The notes beneath the pieces are model-generated. The model was not told the DNA's origin. It saw nothing but the letters and a program-made list of their open reading frames with translations, and made no database searches. 64,000 nucleotides of DNA from Cannabis sativa (taxonomy: Eukaryota > Streptophyta > Magnoliopsida > Rosales > Cannabaceae): assembly GCF_029168945.1 (NCBI RefSeq), contig NC_083602.1, forward strand, positions 29,189,323-29,253,322, in the 5' to 3' direction. Below are positions 10,139-19,818 of the stretch, in pieces. Position numbers and translations under genes: made by a program. Position 1 is the first letter of the stretch; each line of letters starts with the position of its first letter.

Positions 10139-10759
10139 TTACTTTGAGGTCTTTCTCACAAGGTCTGACTCAATTCCTCTTATTTTTTCTTTAAAAGGTT
10201 TTCTAGAAATAACTGATTTTGCCCCATCATATTTGGTGTATGACCCAGCCGTACTATTATTTAGTAGCTTTGTGATACAAAGTGATGAGGTAGGATCTTT
10301 AGTAGTCTTTTGTACTAAGAAATCTAGACCATTAGTGTTCTCCTCCGTTGAGTTCACCATGCAAAAACTAACATCAACTAGGTTTATTGGAACAAAACCG
10401 ATCATTATTTGAGTCAGGCCTTGTTGCTTAACCTTTGTGGTTCCAATATGAATGCAACTAGATTTTGTTGACTTTGTTTGGATGGACTCCAAAGACTTCA
10501 GTATTGCAATAGCCTTTGATGCTCGAGCAACTCCTCTCTTAATGGATTTGTCATTGCTCTTCTTTCCACCTTTGGTGGCTTTTCCTTTTAAAGCCTCCAT
10601 AGTTTGATGAGCTTTCATGACCTTCATTTCTCTAGGAACATTAATTTGAGTATGGGTTCCAATAGAAAATGTCATGAGAAAGCCATCTTCCTTCTTTTGC
10701 CTCGAGTTGGTGTGCACATGTGCAAGCTTGTGGAAAAATACTATTATTTTTGGTGCCAT
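10139..10759 (-). CDS. Extra ORF upstream of gag in the gypsy remnant, function unknown
   Basis: A 206-codon open frame on the minus strand, ATG at 10759, starting MAPKIIVFFHKLAHVHTNSR and rich in Lys, Thr and Ser. I recognise no domain, signal peptide or membrane segment. Its position just upstream of the gag remnant suggests the extra ORF1 that Ogre/Tat elements carry, but this rests on position, not sequence. The first 36 codons and 118 bp of leader lie in a 227-bp tandem duplication. The upstream copy therefore has its own ATG (near 10986) and a short frame of about 39 codons that ends before the real start. It could also be a chance survivor in a dead element. Confidence 0.4.
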   Translation of the reverse strand: MAPKIIVFFHKLAHVHTNSRQKKEDGFLMTFSIGTHTQINVPREMKVMKAHQTMEALKGKATKGGKKSNDKSIKRGVARASKAIAILKSLESIQTKSTKSSCIHIGTTKVKQQGLTQIMIGFVPINLVDVSFCMVNSTEENTNGLDFLVQKTTKDPTSSLCITKLLNNSTAGSYTKYDGAKSVISRKPFKEKIRGIESDLVRKTSK

Positions 10760-11101
10760 TATTTTTCCATGTAAAATAGCACACCTAATTACAAAAGTGT
10801 GATTTTTTAGTTCTCAACGTAATTATAGATGAAAATGAGAATGGGTCCTACCGGGCGTGCCAAAAATTATGTTTGACTATGGATTCTAATAGAAAATGTC
10901 ATGAGAAAGCCATCTTCCTTCTTTTGCTTCGAGTTGGTGTGCACATGTGCATGCTTGTGGAAAAATATTATTATTTTTGGTGCCATTATTTTTCCCTGTA
11001 AAATAGCACACCTAATTACTAAAGTGTGATTTTTTAGTTCTCAACATAATTAGAGATGAAAAGGAGAATGGGTCCCACAGGGCGTGCCAAAAATTATGTT
11101 A
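10651..11101. repeat. 227-bp tandem duplication
   Basis: Unit 1 is 10651-10877 and unit 2 is 10878-11101. Both begin tatgg(g/a)ttc(c/t)aatagaaaatg and end gcgtgccaaaaattatgtt. About 15 differences are visible between the units. The duplication covers the start codon and leader of the 206-residue ORF. Confidence 0.92.
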
Positions 11102-11750
11102 TGCAAAAATTTTATATTTAGAATATTAAAAGTAAATGCAAAACACAATTTCCTCTATGCCAAATATATATCATAAGAGTTTATTAATTTAAGTTCGACC
11201 CATCCAAGATTATAAAATAATCTCTTAATTATAATCCTCTTGTTTAAAGGAAAGACCCTTTGATTCCAATTACGATGATGTTAAACTTGGTGTAAATTTT
11301 AGGAAAATTAGGAGAATTTGGAAATGGAGCTGAACTCAATCAACATAATTAACCGAGCTGCTTACATACCTTCTTTGTGAAGGATCAAGCCACTTGTAGT
11401 TCAGAATACGGTATTTTAAAATTTGAATATAAGAATTTTGCTAGATGACCAGTTTTAGGAATTCTTTGCTATTTGAAAATTTGGAAAAATTCCTAGGTAT
11501 AACCTTTTATGGAATTTTGAGATGTGTGTTTTATACCATTTTACGGTATCGTGACTGCGCTTAGTCTTATCAACTAAGTTGCCTACATATCCTCTTATAG
11601 AAATCAAGTCAAACGTAGTTTCAAGAATGTTAAAAGATTTTATATCTTCAATAACTTTGTGGAGAATTAACTTTGATATTTTGAGGTAAATGACCTTACT
11701 TGGAATTTTTGAGGTGTATGACCTCATTTAGAATTTTTATAGAGGTTAAT
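11102..11750. repeat. LTR- or leader-like DNA with recurring TGCCTACGTAT motif
   Basis: AT-rich noncoding sequence with two imperfect copies of a roughly 220-bp unit. Each has a gctgcttacatacc / gttgcctacatatcc core followed by a tcaagcc/tcaagtc word and a gtagttt word, at about 11355 and 11578. A third copy follows the Cassandra LTR at about 12265, and a fourth lies at 6107. The cgtagttc-type words are common in plant gypsy LTRs and leaders. I cannot fix the LTR borders. Confidence 0.5.
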
Positions 11751-12182
11751 TGTAAAGTCCCCGCTTCAAGCCTCCATTGGGTCCTTACACCCACGGACTA
11801 ATGGCTCTTATACACGAGTACGCTACTCTGGCTGCTTTATGGACTGATGACTGACCCAACAGACTAACACGAGTATTTCTAGCGTGCTTTGTCCTCACTC
11901 GCACGCTTCCTGGGAAAACTTCCCATGAGGTCACCCATCCTAAAATTGCCCCAGGCCAAGCACGCTTAACTGTGGAGTTCTTTCGAGATGGGCTACCAAA
12001 AAACAAGATGCACCTTGTTGATATAGGTAGTGCCAATCAATCCATTTAAGCCCTCTTCAACTGTGTAGTCCCATACTTACACAGTCTCAGAATCATCCCA
12101 CTTGACCTTCCCCAGGCGGTGTGGGATTGCACAGCTTACCCGGTGTTTCCCCTTACGGATCACGGGACTACTGACTGTGACA
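11751..12182 (-). mobile_element. Cassandra-type solo LTR with 5S rRNA-like core, TSD TTAAT
   Basis: A 432-bp unit with TGTAAAG at one end and TGTGACA at the other, flanked by ttaat on both sides (11746-11750, 12183-12187). On the minus strand it contains sequence very close to 5S rRNA. Examples are gaactccacagttaagcgtg and ggatgggtgacctcatggga, the A-box/IE and C-box region of the pol III promoter. LTRs that carry 5S-like sequence define the Cassandra terminal-repeat retrotransposons in miniature. The complete relative at 40562-43999 confirms the family. With only one LTR and a matching TSD this is a solo LTR. Confidence 0.92.
11905..12025 (-). other. 5S rRNA-like segment inside the Cassandra LTR
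   Basis: About 110 bp on the minus strand that resembles plant 5S rRNA from the ggtgcatc/cccatc region through agttaagcgtgcttgg to gggtgacctcatgggaag. The middle part is altered (cctggggcaattttagg in place of the usual gagagtagtactagg-type loop), so it is not a normal 5S gene. Internal pol III boxes look mostly preserved, and pol III transcription is possible. Confidence 0.8.
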
Positions 12183-12404
12183 TTAATGACCCCATTTTAA
12201 TTTTGTTGAGGTGAATGATCGCTTTGAGAATTTTAGAAATTGCGATTGTACCTAATTTTGGCAATTAGGTTGCCTACGTATCATTTTGAAAGGAATTATA
12301 ATCGAACGCACTTCATAGATGTTCAAAGATTTTTGATCTTGTATTCTTTAGAGACATTGAGTTTATTTTGGATTAAAACTCTTTCTTTAGTCTCACTTTA
12401 GCGA
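12183..12404. other. Gypsy LTR- or leader-like DNA continued
   Basis: Continuation of the degenerate gypsy sequence after the Cassandra solo LTR. It contains the best-preserved copy of the ttaggttgcctacgtatc motif at about 12262. No gene. Confidence 0.5.
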
Positions 12405-12412
12405 ATTATAAA

Positions 12413-12509
12413 TTGGGTTGGTAAATAATACTACTCCTATACTTCCTAAGATAAGACCTAAGCCCAGAAAGACTAAAAGAAAATCATGTATTGGTCCAGA
12501 CAAATCCAT
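12413..12509 (-). pseudogene. ndhG: ndhG 5' fragment (plastid origin)
   Basis: From ATG 12509-12507 the minus strand reads [20 protein letters not shown] then [12 protein letters not shown]. This is the N-terminus of plastid NADH dehydrogenase-like subunit 6 (NdhG). It stops matching after about 33 codons at the insert border. It is a fragment and cannot be functional. Confidence 0.9.
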
Positions 12510-12630
12510 TCTATGTAAAATAAGAGAAAAAATCGAAATGTTTTTCATTACCCTATTGAGACCAAACCAGAAAAAATGGTTGATAATTCATAAAAAATTT
12601 CTATAGGACTTCAAAATTTTTCTTTAATCA

Positions 12631-12722
12631 TTAATCAAGGGATTTACTTTTTTTAATTTGGGGCGAATTAAAAATTGTTCGAATTGTATAATCGTCAAGT
12701 ACTGATATTGGTAAACGACCCA
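12631..12722 (-). pseudogene. ndhI: ndhI 3' fragment (plastid origin)
   Basis: The minus strand reads [20 protein letters not shown] and ends QIKKSKSLD with TAA at 12633-12631. This is the C-terminal tail of the plastid NdhI iron-sulfur subunit. Only about 30 codons are present; the iron-sulfur cluster region is missing. Confidence 0.88.
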
Positions 12723-12953
12723 GGTATGCCGTATTTTATCGTATTGTATTGTATAGTATTATATTAAATTGTATTTTATGCAATATTTTTATGTAAAACT
12801 ATATGTAGTATTAACCGTTATGGACACCTAAATATATAATATTTTTATATAAATTAAAGTTTAACATAGTATTATATAAAAATATGATATATATATAATC
12901 TAATTTAATACAATACAATACAATATGACCTAATACGACGCTCCAAACAAGAC
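12723..12953. mobile_element. MITE-like element with GTATTGTATT terminal repeats
   Basis: About 230 bp, AT-rich and without ORF. The left end reads GGTATGCCGTATTTTATCG then tattgtattgtat. The reverse complement of the right end reads GGTCTTGTTTGGAGCGTCG then tattgtattgtat. These are imperfect terminal inverted repeats of roughly 55 bp. Short nonautonomous DNA elements with such ends are common in dicots. No target duplication could be read, so the superfamily is open. Confidence 0.55.
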
Positions 12954-13481
12954 CTTTGAGATTAATTGAATACACTTCTATTTTATAAGAATTGTGAAAT
13001 AATTCAAATTTACTTGATTTAGTATCTTTAATATAAAAGTAATTTGAATTAGTAGAAGTTGAGAGAAATTTGTTTTGACAAAGATGTGTATCATTTTGTT
13101 ACATCTTGTCACATATACTGAAATTTTGTTTCCAAAATTGCTTGTACATTTTATTTGCTTCATGTTCATCAATTTTTTTTCAGTCTTTCAATTAGCATTG
13201 ATACATATTTTAATATATGTCTACTTGTTCCTTGGGGCATAACATATTTCTTATTTTGCTTCGTACATAAAAAGTTGGGTTATATTTCTTATTTTGCTTC
13301 GTACATAAAAAGTTGGTTTTGGGTGCAAGATTTATATTTTATTAGAATAACCTATATCCTTCTTGTAAACCTTAGATGTTTTATATACATCATCAATTAT
13401 ATATATAATTATAGCATGAAATGTGGTACCAGATTTTCATTACAGATATATATCAAACATATATGCATATATATATATATA
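12954..13481. other. AT-rich spacer with a 38-bp tandem duplication
   Basis: No gene. Two adjacent copies of a 38-bp unit lie at 13244-13281 and 13282-13318 (core atttcttattttgcttcg). A (TA)-rich run ends at 13481, next to the Helitron border. Confidence 0.7.
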
Positions 13482-15541
13482 CTAGGTGAATGTACGTGCC
13501 GAACCACGTATTGCTAGTTTCATTTAAGATTTTGGTCCTTTTAAGATTTTGAATGTATTTTATTTTTAAAGATTACAAATTTTTTGTTTGAAAAAATTAA
13601 ATATTTATATTTAAAATATTATTTAATAATGTATTAAAAATAATATTAGTGTAATTATAAAATTGTAAATAAATTTATTATTGGAGTAGTAGATTATTCT
13701 ATTTAGTTCTTTTTTTTAAGATAGCATTGTAATGTAAGTTTATATCTATAAATATTCTGTAAGGTGTTAATATTATATGAACATCTCCATTTATAAAGCC
13801 AAAAAGTGGGTCAATAACAGAAGTGGTATATCTGCAATCTCTTTACATAGTAGAAGGCTATGTAGCAGTATCAACAAAGGCATTTGAAAAGTGCGTAAAA
13901 TTTTAAAACATATATCTAAAGCTAAATTGAATTATAGCACTTAATGATCCATGAAAAATACACCTTAATTACTTGAAAAAATAGAGGCATTTGGGTATCC
14001 TATTGAGCATCCTATCAATGGTTGAATTGGGGAAAGGAAAAATCAGCCTTACTACTATGTAAAGAGAACACTATAATTATATATACTAAAACTAAAGGCA
14101 TTAAAACTAAGAATGTTTCTTATTATTACTAATCTCATAAACAAAAAAAGGGAAAAAAAAAGCAATTGTAAAAACTCAAAAGCAATTCAGTAAATAGCAC
14201 AATTTTATTAAGAGACATTACAGAGCATATAATCATTAAAAATATTATAATGGCTTTATATCACACACAATTTAAAAGAAAAAAAAAATAATGGTATATC
14301 CATTATGTTCTGACATCATATGTTTTCTTAGAATCATAACAGAACTCAATGCAAAGTTTGACTTATAGATCAAACATACACTCCCATATTCTAACAAAAA
14401 GTTTTAATATGAAACAAGCATTCCCACAATGAAATGACCCATAGTCTAGATTCTAGAACTCTATATATTGCCTTCTAAAGAAAAAAAAAATAGAGCAGGA
14501 ACTTAAACAATGCCCAGAATTAGTAAACTTAAAATATGGTTCAACAAAATTAGAACATAATGAGTATTTTCACCATGACCCAAGTCCAAAATTAGAACAC
14601 GGCAAGCACAAAAAAATTGAGTACAGAGCAGAAACCACGAATCACCATGACCTAATTCCAAAATAGCAGGAATAAAATGGCAAACAAACAATAAGATATA
14701 TAATACGAAAACTCACAGAACCCAGAAACAAAAATCGAAGAAAAAAATCAACTCGCTGAGATATAACATATATAATCAAAATGTATGTAATTGGCATTAG
14801 TGAATCTGATTGAAGGAGTTCATAGAGAGCAATTTGTTGAGAAGCGAACAAATGAAGATTTTTAGAAGCGGAGAGAATTGATGTGTGAAGATTTTGAGGA
14901 ATGGCAAAAATTTCTGATTGAATGAAATTGGGCTTTCTTGAAGATGATGATGATAGAAGAGGAGAAACTTTGAGAAATTGAGAGAATTTGGGGGTAATGT
15001 GGCGGAGTTAGGAAGGAAGGTTTGTTTTGAGGTTTCTGCCATTGACGAAGAAGATGAGTCGTTCGGAATCGGAGCCATTTTTGATTAACTCGGTCAGTTA
15101 ACTCACCGAATCTCTCACTAAGATATCACAATGTATATAGAAAGTAGATAGGGAGAGAGAGATACCAAGCGGCTAGGGCACCAAGCTACGAAGAGCGTGT
15201 TTCAAGGTTAAGGCTGAGTTCTGTTTTACATCGTAACAACAAACTCGCAACAATAATAACAGAGAAATTAATAAATTATATTAAAAAATTAGATGGGTCA
15301 AGAAGTGTTCATCGTCCGTGAAACTAATATCTCCATTTATAAAGCTAAGATGATTTTTTTAATTTAAAAAAAGATTATTAATATTTAAAAGATTGTTTAA
15401 TTTTTTGGTTTAATTATTGGGTTTATTTGTTAACGGGAGATCAAACCTAATCGTTAAATTTAACAGAATATTCTTTTATTTTTAAGTATATTCTGTTAAA
15501 CCAAGAAATGCCGTTAGATAGGCACTTTTAATATATAAAGA
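13482..15541 (-). mobile_element. Nonautonomous Helitron with gene-like cargo
   Basis: On the minus strand the 2060-bp unit starts with TC (TCTTTATATATTAAAAGTGC) at 15541 and ends with CTAG at 13482. It lies between A (15542) and T (13481), as expected for Helitrons, which insert between A and T without target duplication. About 10 bases before the CTAG end is a hairpin, ACGTG-GTTCGG-CACGT, the usual 3' terminal signal. The element has no Rep/helicase coding region and must depend on another copy. Its middle (about 13800-15328) is gene-like and is bounded by a 17-bp direct repeat. Confidence 0.82.
14780..15250 (-). pseudogene. Gene-like 5' region carried inside the Helitron
   Basis: The minus strand has the layout of a plant gene start. 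There is a CT-rich leader (about 15250-15080), then ATG at 15078 with MAPIPNDSSSSSMAETSKQT, a typical Ser-rich N-terminus. The 93-codon frame from that ATG later turns into Phe/Leu-rich text. Another frame over 14800-14990 reads plausibly as protein (IPQNLHTSILSASKNLHLFA then SQQIALYELLQSDSL). This suggests a frameshift near 15000. I do not recognise the protein. It may be a captured exon 1 or a degraded retrocopy. Confidence 0.4.
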
Positions 15542-15734
15542 TATTCATTATAGAGATCAGTTTGATTATACCCCTTTTGAATCTAGACTGAAATTTTCTA
15601 CGACAATTAACTTTGGACCACAACACGATTTTCTCAAAGTTATTTAATCGTAACTTTTCATAATTAGATTGTTTTTTTCTTCATAAGATGGTAGATAATT
15701 AATTAATTTGACTTTTTTTGATTATGCTGATTTT

Positions 15735-16000
15735 TAATGGGAATTTTGACAACATAACATTTTTATTTTTAAGATTTTTATTTTCGTCTTTGATTATGCA
15801 CCCTCACATTGACTTATTTTCTGAAGTCTAAAGAATCAAAGAGAAACATAAAAATAATTTATGAGAAATTTGGCAGCATAACAATTGTGTTTTCTTCTTT
15901 TTTTGTTAAGATTTCTATCTTCCTCTTTGATTATGCACTTTCATATTGACTTATTTTTTGAAATTTAAGGAATCAAAGAGAAATATAAAAATTTATGAAG
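15735..16000. repeat. Two tandem units of about 140 bp at the edge of repeat X
   Basis: Unit 1 (about 15740-15880) and unit 2 (about 15882-16000) share, in order, cataaca, tctttgattatgca, ttgacttattttttgaa-like text and aatcaaagagaaa, with numerous mismatches. They run into repeat X copy 2. Confidence 0.7.
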
Positions 16001-16344
16001 AATTGGACAGACGGGGAGACATCAAATTCTCTTAGTTTTTTCTTTGATTATATATCACTTTTGAAGATCTTTTGTGGCTTAAAGAGCCTAGATCAAAGTA
16101 GACCAAAGAAAAAAGTAAGAAAATTTATAAGAGAAGAAAAGAAGATAAGTGAGAACCCTAATACTTACCCCTTTAAAATTTTCTTGAAGATGAAAATATA
16201 TCGTACTGTTTCTCTATAAATTTTAGCAGAGTTTTCTTTTCTCTCCTTCTCCTCCTTTTTTTTGGTCTATTTTTTTTTTTCTAGACTCTTTTGTACGATA
16301 TATTGATCAGAGAATGAATTAGGTGAGTAGTGGGTAGTTAAAAG
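15995..16344. repeat. Dispersed repeat X, copy 2, left arm
   Basis: Uninterrupted across the point where copy 1 is split by plastid DNA, so it shows the empty site. It contains the single version of the 27-base target (about 16135-16161), then the ttgatcagagaatg word. It ends at 16344, where the poly(T) of the outer LINE begins. It resumes at about 30676. Confidence 0.8.
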
Positions 16345-16386
16345 TTTTTTTTTTTTTTGAATATGAAATAGCAACTTCATTGAATA

Positions 16387-17925
16387 TTAGCACTCAGAAT
16401 ACAAGAGGGAAGTTAACTCATCCCAAACATTATACTCAAAAATGCTACGACCAGAGAGAAAACAAGAGTGCCTTGGAACAACATGGGCAACTCGGTTTGC
16501 TGATCGTCTGATAAAACAAATCTTAATATTATTTAGAGAAGAGAATAAATCTTGACAGTCATGAATAATCAATCCAAAAATAAAATTCAAAGATTGATTA
16601 CTATGAATGCCTTGCACAGTGAGCATGCTATCAGTCTCAACCTCCACATCAGACCAATTTTTACTTTTAATCCAACTAAGAGCTTCTTTGACCCCCATTG
16701 CTTCAACAACTTCCCCATCATAGACACCATCATAATAACACGATTTGGCCTCAATGAGCTTACCAGAGCTATCTCGAGCAACGATCCCTTATCCATAAGA
16801 GTAATCCTGTGGAAAGAGTGCAGCATCAACATTTATCTTGATTTTGTTCACCTCAGGTTTAGTCCAACGCTTAGCTCTATCTCCTCTACTTTCAAAGAAT
16901 AAAGAAGATAAGGAAGTGTTATCTTGAGTGTTACGCCAATGATCAAGAGTTATTTGTGCTGATGCAATAGCTTCAGTTCTTGAGGATGTTTTATTCTTCC
17001 ATACAACAAGATTACGGGCCTTCCAAATTGCCCAACACAGCATAGCAGTCCGTGAAACAATCTCCTCATCAAGATTTGTAAGCGCTTTCTCAAACCAGCC
17101 ACCAAAAGATAATGGTTGTATCGGGTCATAAGTGATACCTAGTGTACGCCAACATGACATAGCAAAAGGACATTTTAGGAGAGCATGGATGATAGACTCG
17201 GCTTGATCCTTACAAACTGGGCAAATTGCATAGATACTTACGTCTTTAGTCACCAGTTGAAGACAGGTGGGAAGACAATCGGAAATAGCACGCCATAACA
17301 AGTTCTTGACCTTGGGTGGGATCTTCAATTGCCACAGTTTATGCCAAAATCCAAAATTATCAGAGCCAGAAGCCTGAGGTTTGTTCTTCTACAACAGAGT
17401 GTAGGCAGTTTTGACAGAAAAGAGCCCAGTTCGGTCTCTTGACCAAGACCAAAAGTCAGAATCAACATTTGAGGATAAGGGGAGACCGAGAATTAAACTA
17501 GCATCCCGGTTGTTGAACAAGTCCTTGACGACATCAGAATCCCAGCTACGAGTCTCCATAGAAAATAGAGAACTCACATTATTATGCAGAAGAGCTTGAT
17601 GAGTTGAAGTTACAAGCCTGTTTTCAGTATCAGGCAGCCACAAGGTTGAAAGGATTCTGGTCGTTTCACCATTGCCAATAATACGCACGACCCCTAAACG
17701 AACCACATTTTGGGCAGCCCAAACACTACGCCAGACAAAGCTGGGATTATTTCCCAATTCGGCAGAGAGGTAGTCACTAGTAGGAAAGTATTTAGCTCTG
17801 AAAATTCGTCCCACCAAAGAGTCCGGTTTACATAAAAGTCTCCATCCTTGTTTAGCAAGCATTGCAACATTAAAATCATGAAAGTGTCGGAATCCCATAC
17901 CACCTTCAAGCTTTGGAGTTGCCAT
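16387..17925 (-). pseudogene. LINE ORF2 3' part: post-RT, zf-RVT and RNase H (outer LINE)
   Basis: Three minus-strand stretches in different frames. 17925-17389 matches the region after RT (KLEGGMGFRHFHDFNVAMLA, then KQGWRLL). 17328-16789 holds the zf-RVT zinc-binding domain (KNLLWRAISDCLPTCLQL, then CPVCKDQAESIIHALLKCPF) and the start of RNase H (KINVDAALF). 16698-16387 holds the rest of RNase H (VEVETDSMLTVQ, IRRSANRVAHVV). Frame changes near 17350 and 16790 break the ORF. In the family these parts follow RT and degrade the RNA strand of the hybrid. Confidence 0.85.
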
Positions 17926-17928
17926 TCT

Positions 17929-19818
17929 TGTTGGAATTTATTTTACCAGGATCTTAGATCTACTCACAAGTATGTTTATTAACACCCTAAATATGAGCTT
18001 TCTAAAACGATGAAATAAACACATATAAAGTTTAGGAAACCTTACATTGGGTGCAGTGGACTTAAATGACTCCTTTCGTTCAGATATCTAGCCCTTGATT
18101 CCTTTCTGTAGCAGAGCATTATCAATATTTGAACCTGGATCTCTTTCTCTGAATCTTTGATGCTGAAACTCCTTTTTGCTGAAAGTCTTTCTTCACGATA
18201 TTCCTCACTATGATTGAGGTATCACTTGCTGTGTGGGGGCACTACTCTTACACTAAGAATTTCGAAAATTAAGGAAGAAGAAAGAGAGAGTGGGTTCGGC
18301 CAAAGATAGGGAGAGAGAGAGAGGCTCAGTTTTTTCTGAATCAGAAGTGTCAGAAGAAAAGTGTAATTTTCCTAAAGCCTTCACTATCTATTTATAGCAT
18401 TCCACTAGGGTTAGGTTTGAATTATTTGACATTAAAATAATGAAAATATCAGAGGTAAATTCCTATAAAAGTGGCCGGCCCTATACTAGTGGATTTGGGC
18501 CTCACTTTTTGCAATTTTGCAGTTTTATCTTTTCTGCATCTGATTTTCTCAAAAACGCTAATTTTCTAATTCAACCATTTAAATGTCAATTATAACTATT
18601 TAATAACTATAAATAATTATTAAATAATATTGTCATTTATCATATTTATTAATTGAACCATACAAAGTATCATAATTAACAAATATGCCCCTAAAACTCT
18701 TTCTTTACAATTTTGCCCTTACTTAGTGAAAAATTCACAAATAGACATAGTCTAAATTGAGAATTATAATTGATTAATCAAAACCAATTATATGAGTCTT
18801 ACAAGCAATATTATCTCAACTAGTGCGGGGACCATGGGTCTATATAACCGAGATTCCAATAAGTAGATCAAGAATTTAACACTAAAATTCACTAACTTAT
18901 TAATTCTTCGTTGAATCCACGCATAGAACTTAGAATTGCACTCTCAGTATATAGAATGCTCTATATGTTCCACCATATAGACGCATCATTAGTTATCCAT
19001 TGTTATAATCCTAATGTGATCAATGATCCTCTATATGAATGATCTACACTGTAAAGGGATTAGATTACCGTTACACCCTACAATGTATTTATTCCTTAAA
19101 ACACTTGACCCTGTATAAATGATATTTCAACTTATGTGAAATGAGTACTCCACCATTTATGTTCGTTTGGTCAAGCTCGAAGGAGATCATCCTTTGCTTA
19201 CTATTCGCCAGATAGAAGCTATAGATTCCATGTTTATGCTAGCGCTCCCACTCAATTGCACTACCGTGTTCCCAAAATGTACGTATCACCCTGACCTAAA
19301 AGTAGGCTTAACTAACAAATCAAAGAACACGAATAGCTTTTCAAGATTGAGCCTAATCATAACAGGATTAAGAACATTTGATCTAGGATCAACTAGGCGA
19401 TATTGACTTGAATAGATATTACGGTAAGTTTAATAAATCTAAGTCAAAGTTCAATATCTGTCCCTTCCGATGCATACTCCATGCATCCAACCTGAGCTTT
19501 ACTTTAACCAATGCTCTGGAAAGAACATAGCACTTCTCCAAATGCAAGTAAACTCTGTTGTAGATTATCATATCAGTAAAACCCTGTGTCTGATAAATCT
19601 AGGAAACTTTATTCACATAATCATGTTTACTTTCCAATGTGTTGACGGTACAATAAACAGGATCAAGTATGTGAAAAGGGTTTCAGATGAATTTATACAT
19701 TATGTACATATAATCATGAAATAAATCATGTGAACCATGAAACATTAAATGTTATTTCTGATCTATATTAATAAGTAAATCTGATTATATTGAAATGAGT
19801 TTTATTTAAGGCATAAAA
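17929..19818 (-). repeat. 3' LTR of the gag-pol-less element
   Basis: 1890 bp matching 21507-23399 nearly base for base (contains ccttacattgggtgcag, gtggccggcc, ctctatatgttccacc). Its right edge stops at ggcataaaa, without the terminal cccaaca found in the other LTR. So the deletion that removed gag-pol also took the first 7 bp of this LTR, read on the minus strand. Confidence 0.92.

Larger units (their letters stand above)
6670..12400 (-). mobile_element. Degenerate Ty3/gypsy element, Tat/Ogre-like, 5' part only
   Basis: Minus-strand remains of one LTR retrotransposon. The order from right to left is a leader or LTR-like region (about 10760-12400), an extra ORF (10139-10759), and gag (9935 to 6670, split by a solo LTR). 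An extra ORF ahead of gag, and a gag ending in a CxYHR...LKxxIE-type motif, are features of the Tat/Ogre lineage. Protease, RT and integrase are absent; the element seems cut off near 6670. The outer limits are approximate because I cannot define intact LTR ends. Confidence 0.6.
12405..12722 (-). other. Second, short plastid DNA insert (ndhG-ndhI junction)
   Basis: About 310 bp of plastid DNA on the minus strand, holding the 3' end of ndhI, the intergenic spacer and the 5' end of ndhG. This is the normal plastome order and orientation. It is flanked on the left by gypsy-derived DNA and on the right by a MITE-like element. I could not identify a flanking duplication. Confidence 0.88.

Noticed and set aside
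11905..12025. A genuine 5S rRNA gene
   Set aside because: The 5S-like text is embedded in an LTR with matching target repeats and has an altered internal loop, so it is a Cassandra LTR.
11785..12036. 83-codon open frame on the minus strand
   Set aside because: It lies wholly inside the 5S-like Cassandra LTR, which is noncoding.
12418..12606. 62-codon plus-strand frame
   Set aside because: Antisense of the plastid ndhG fragment and its spacer.
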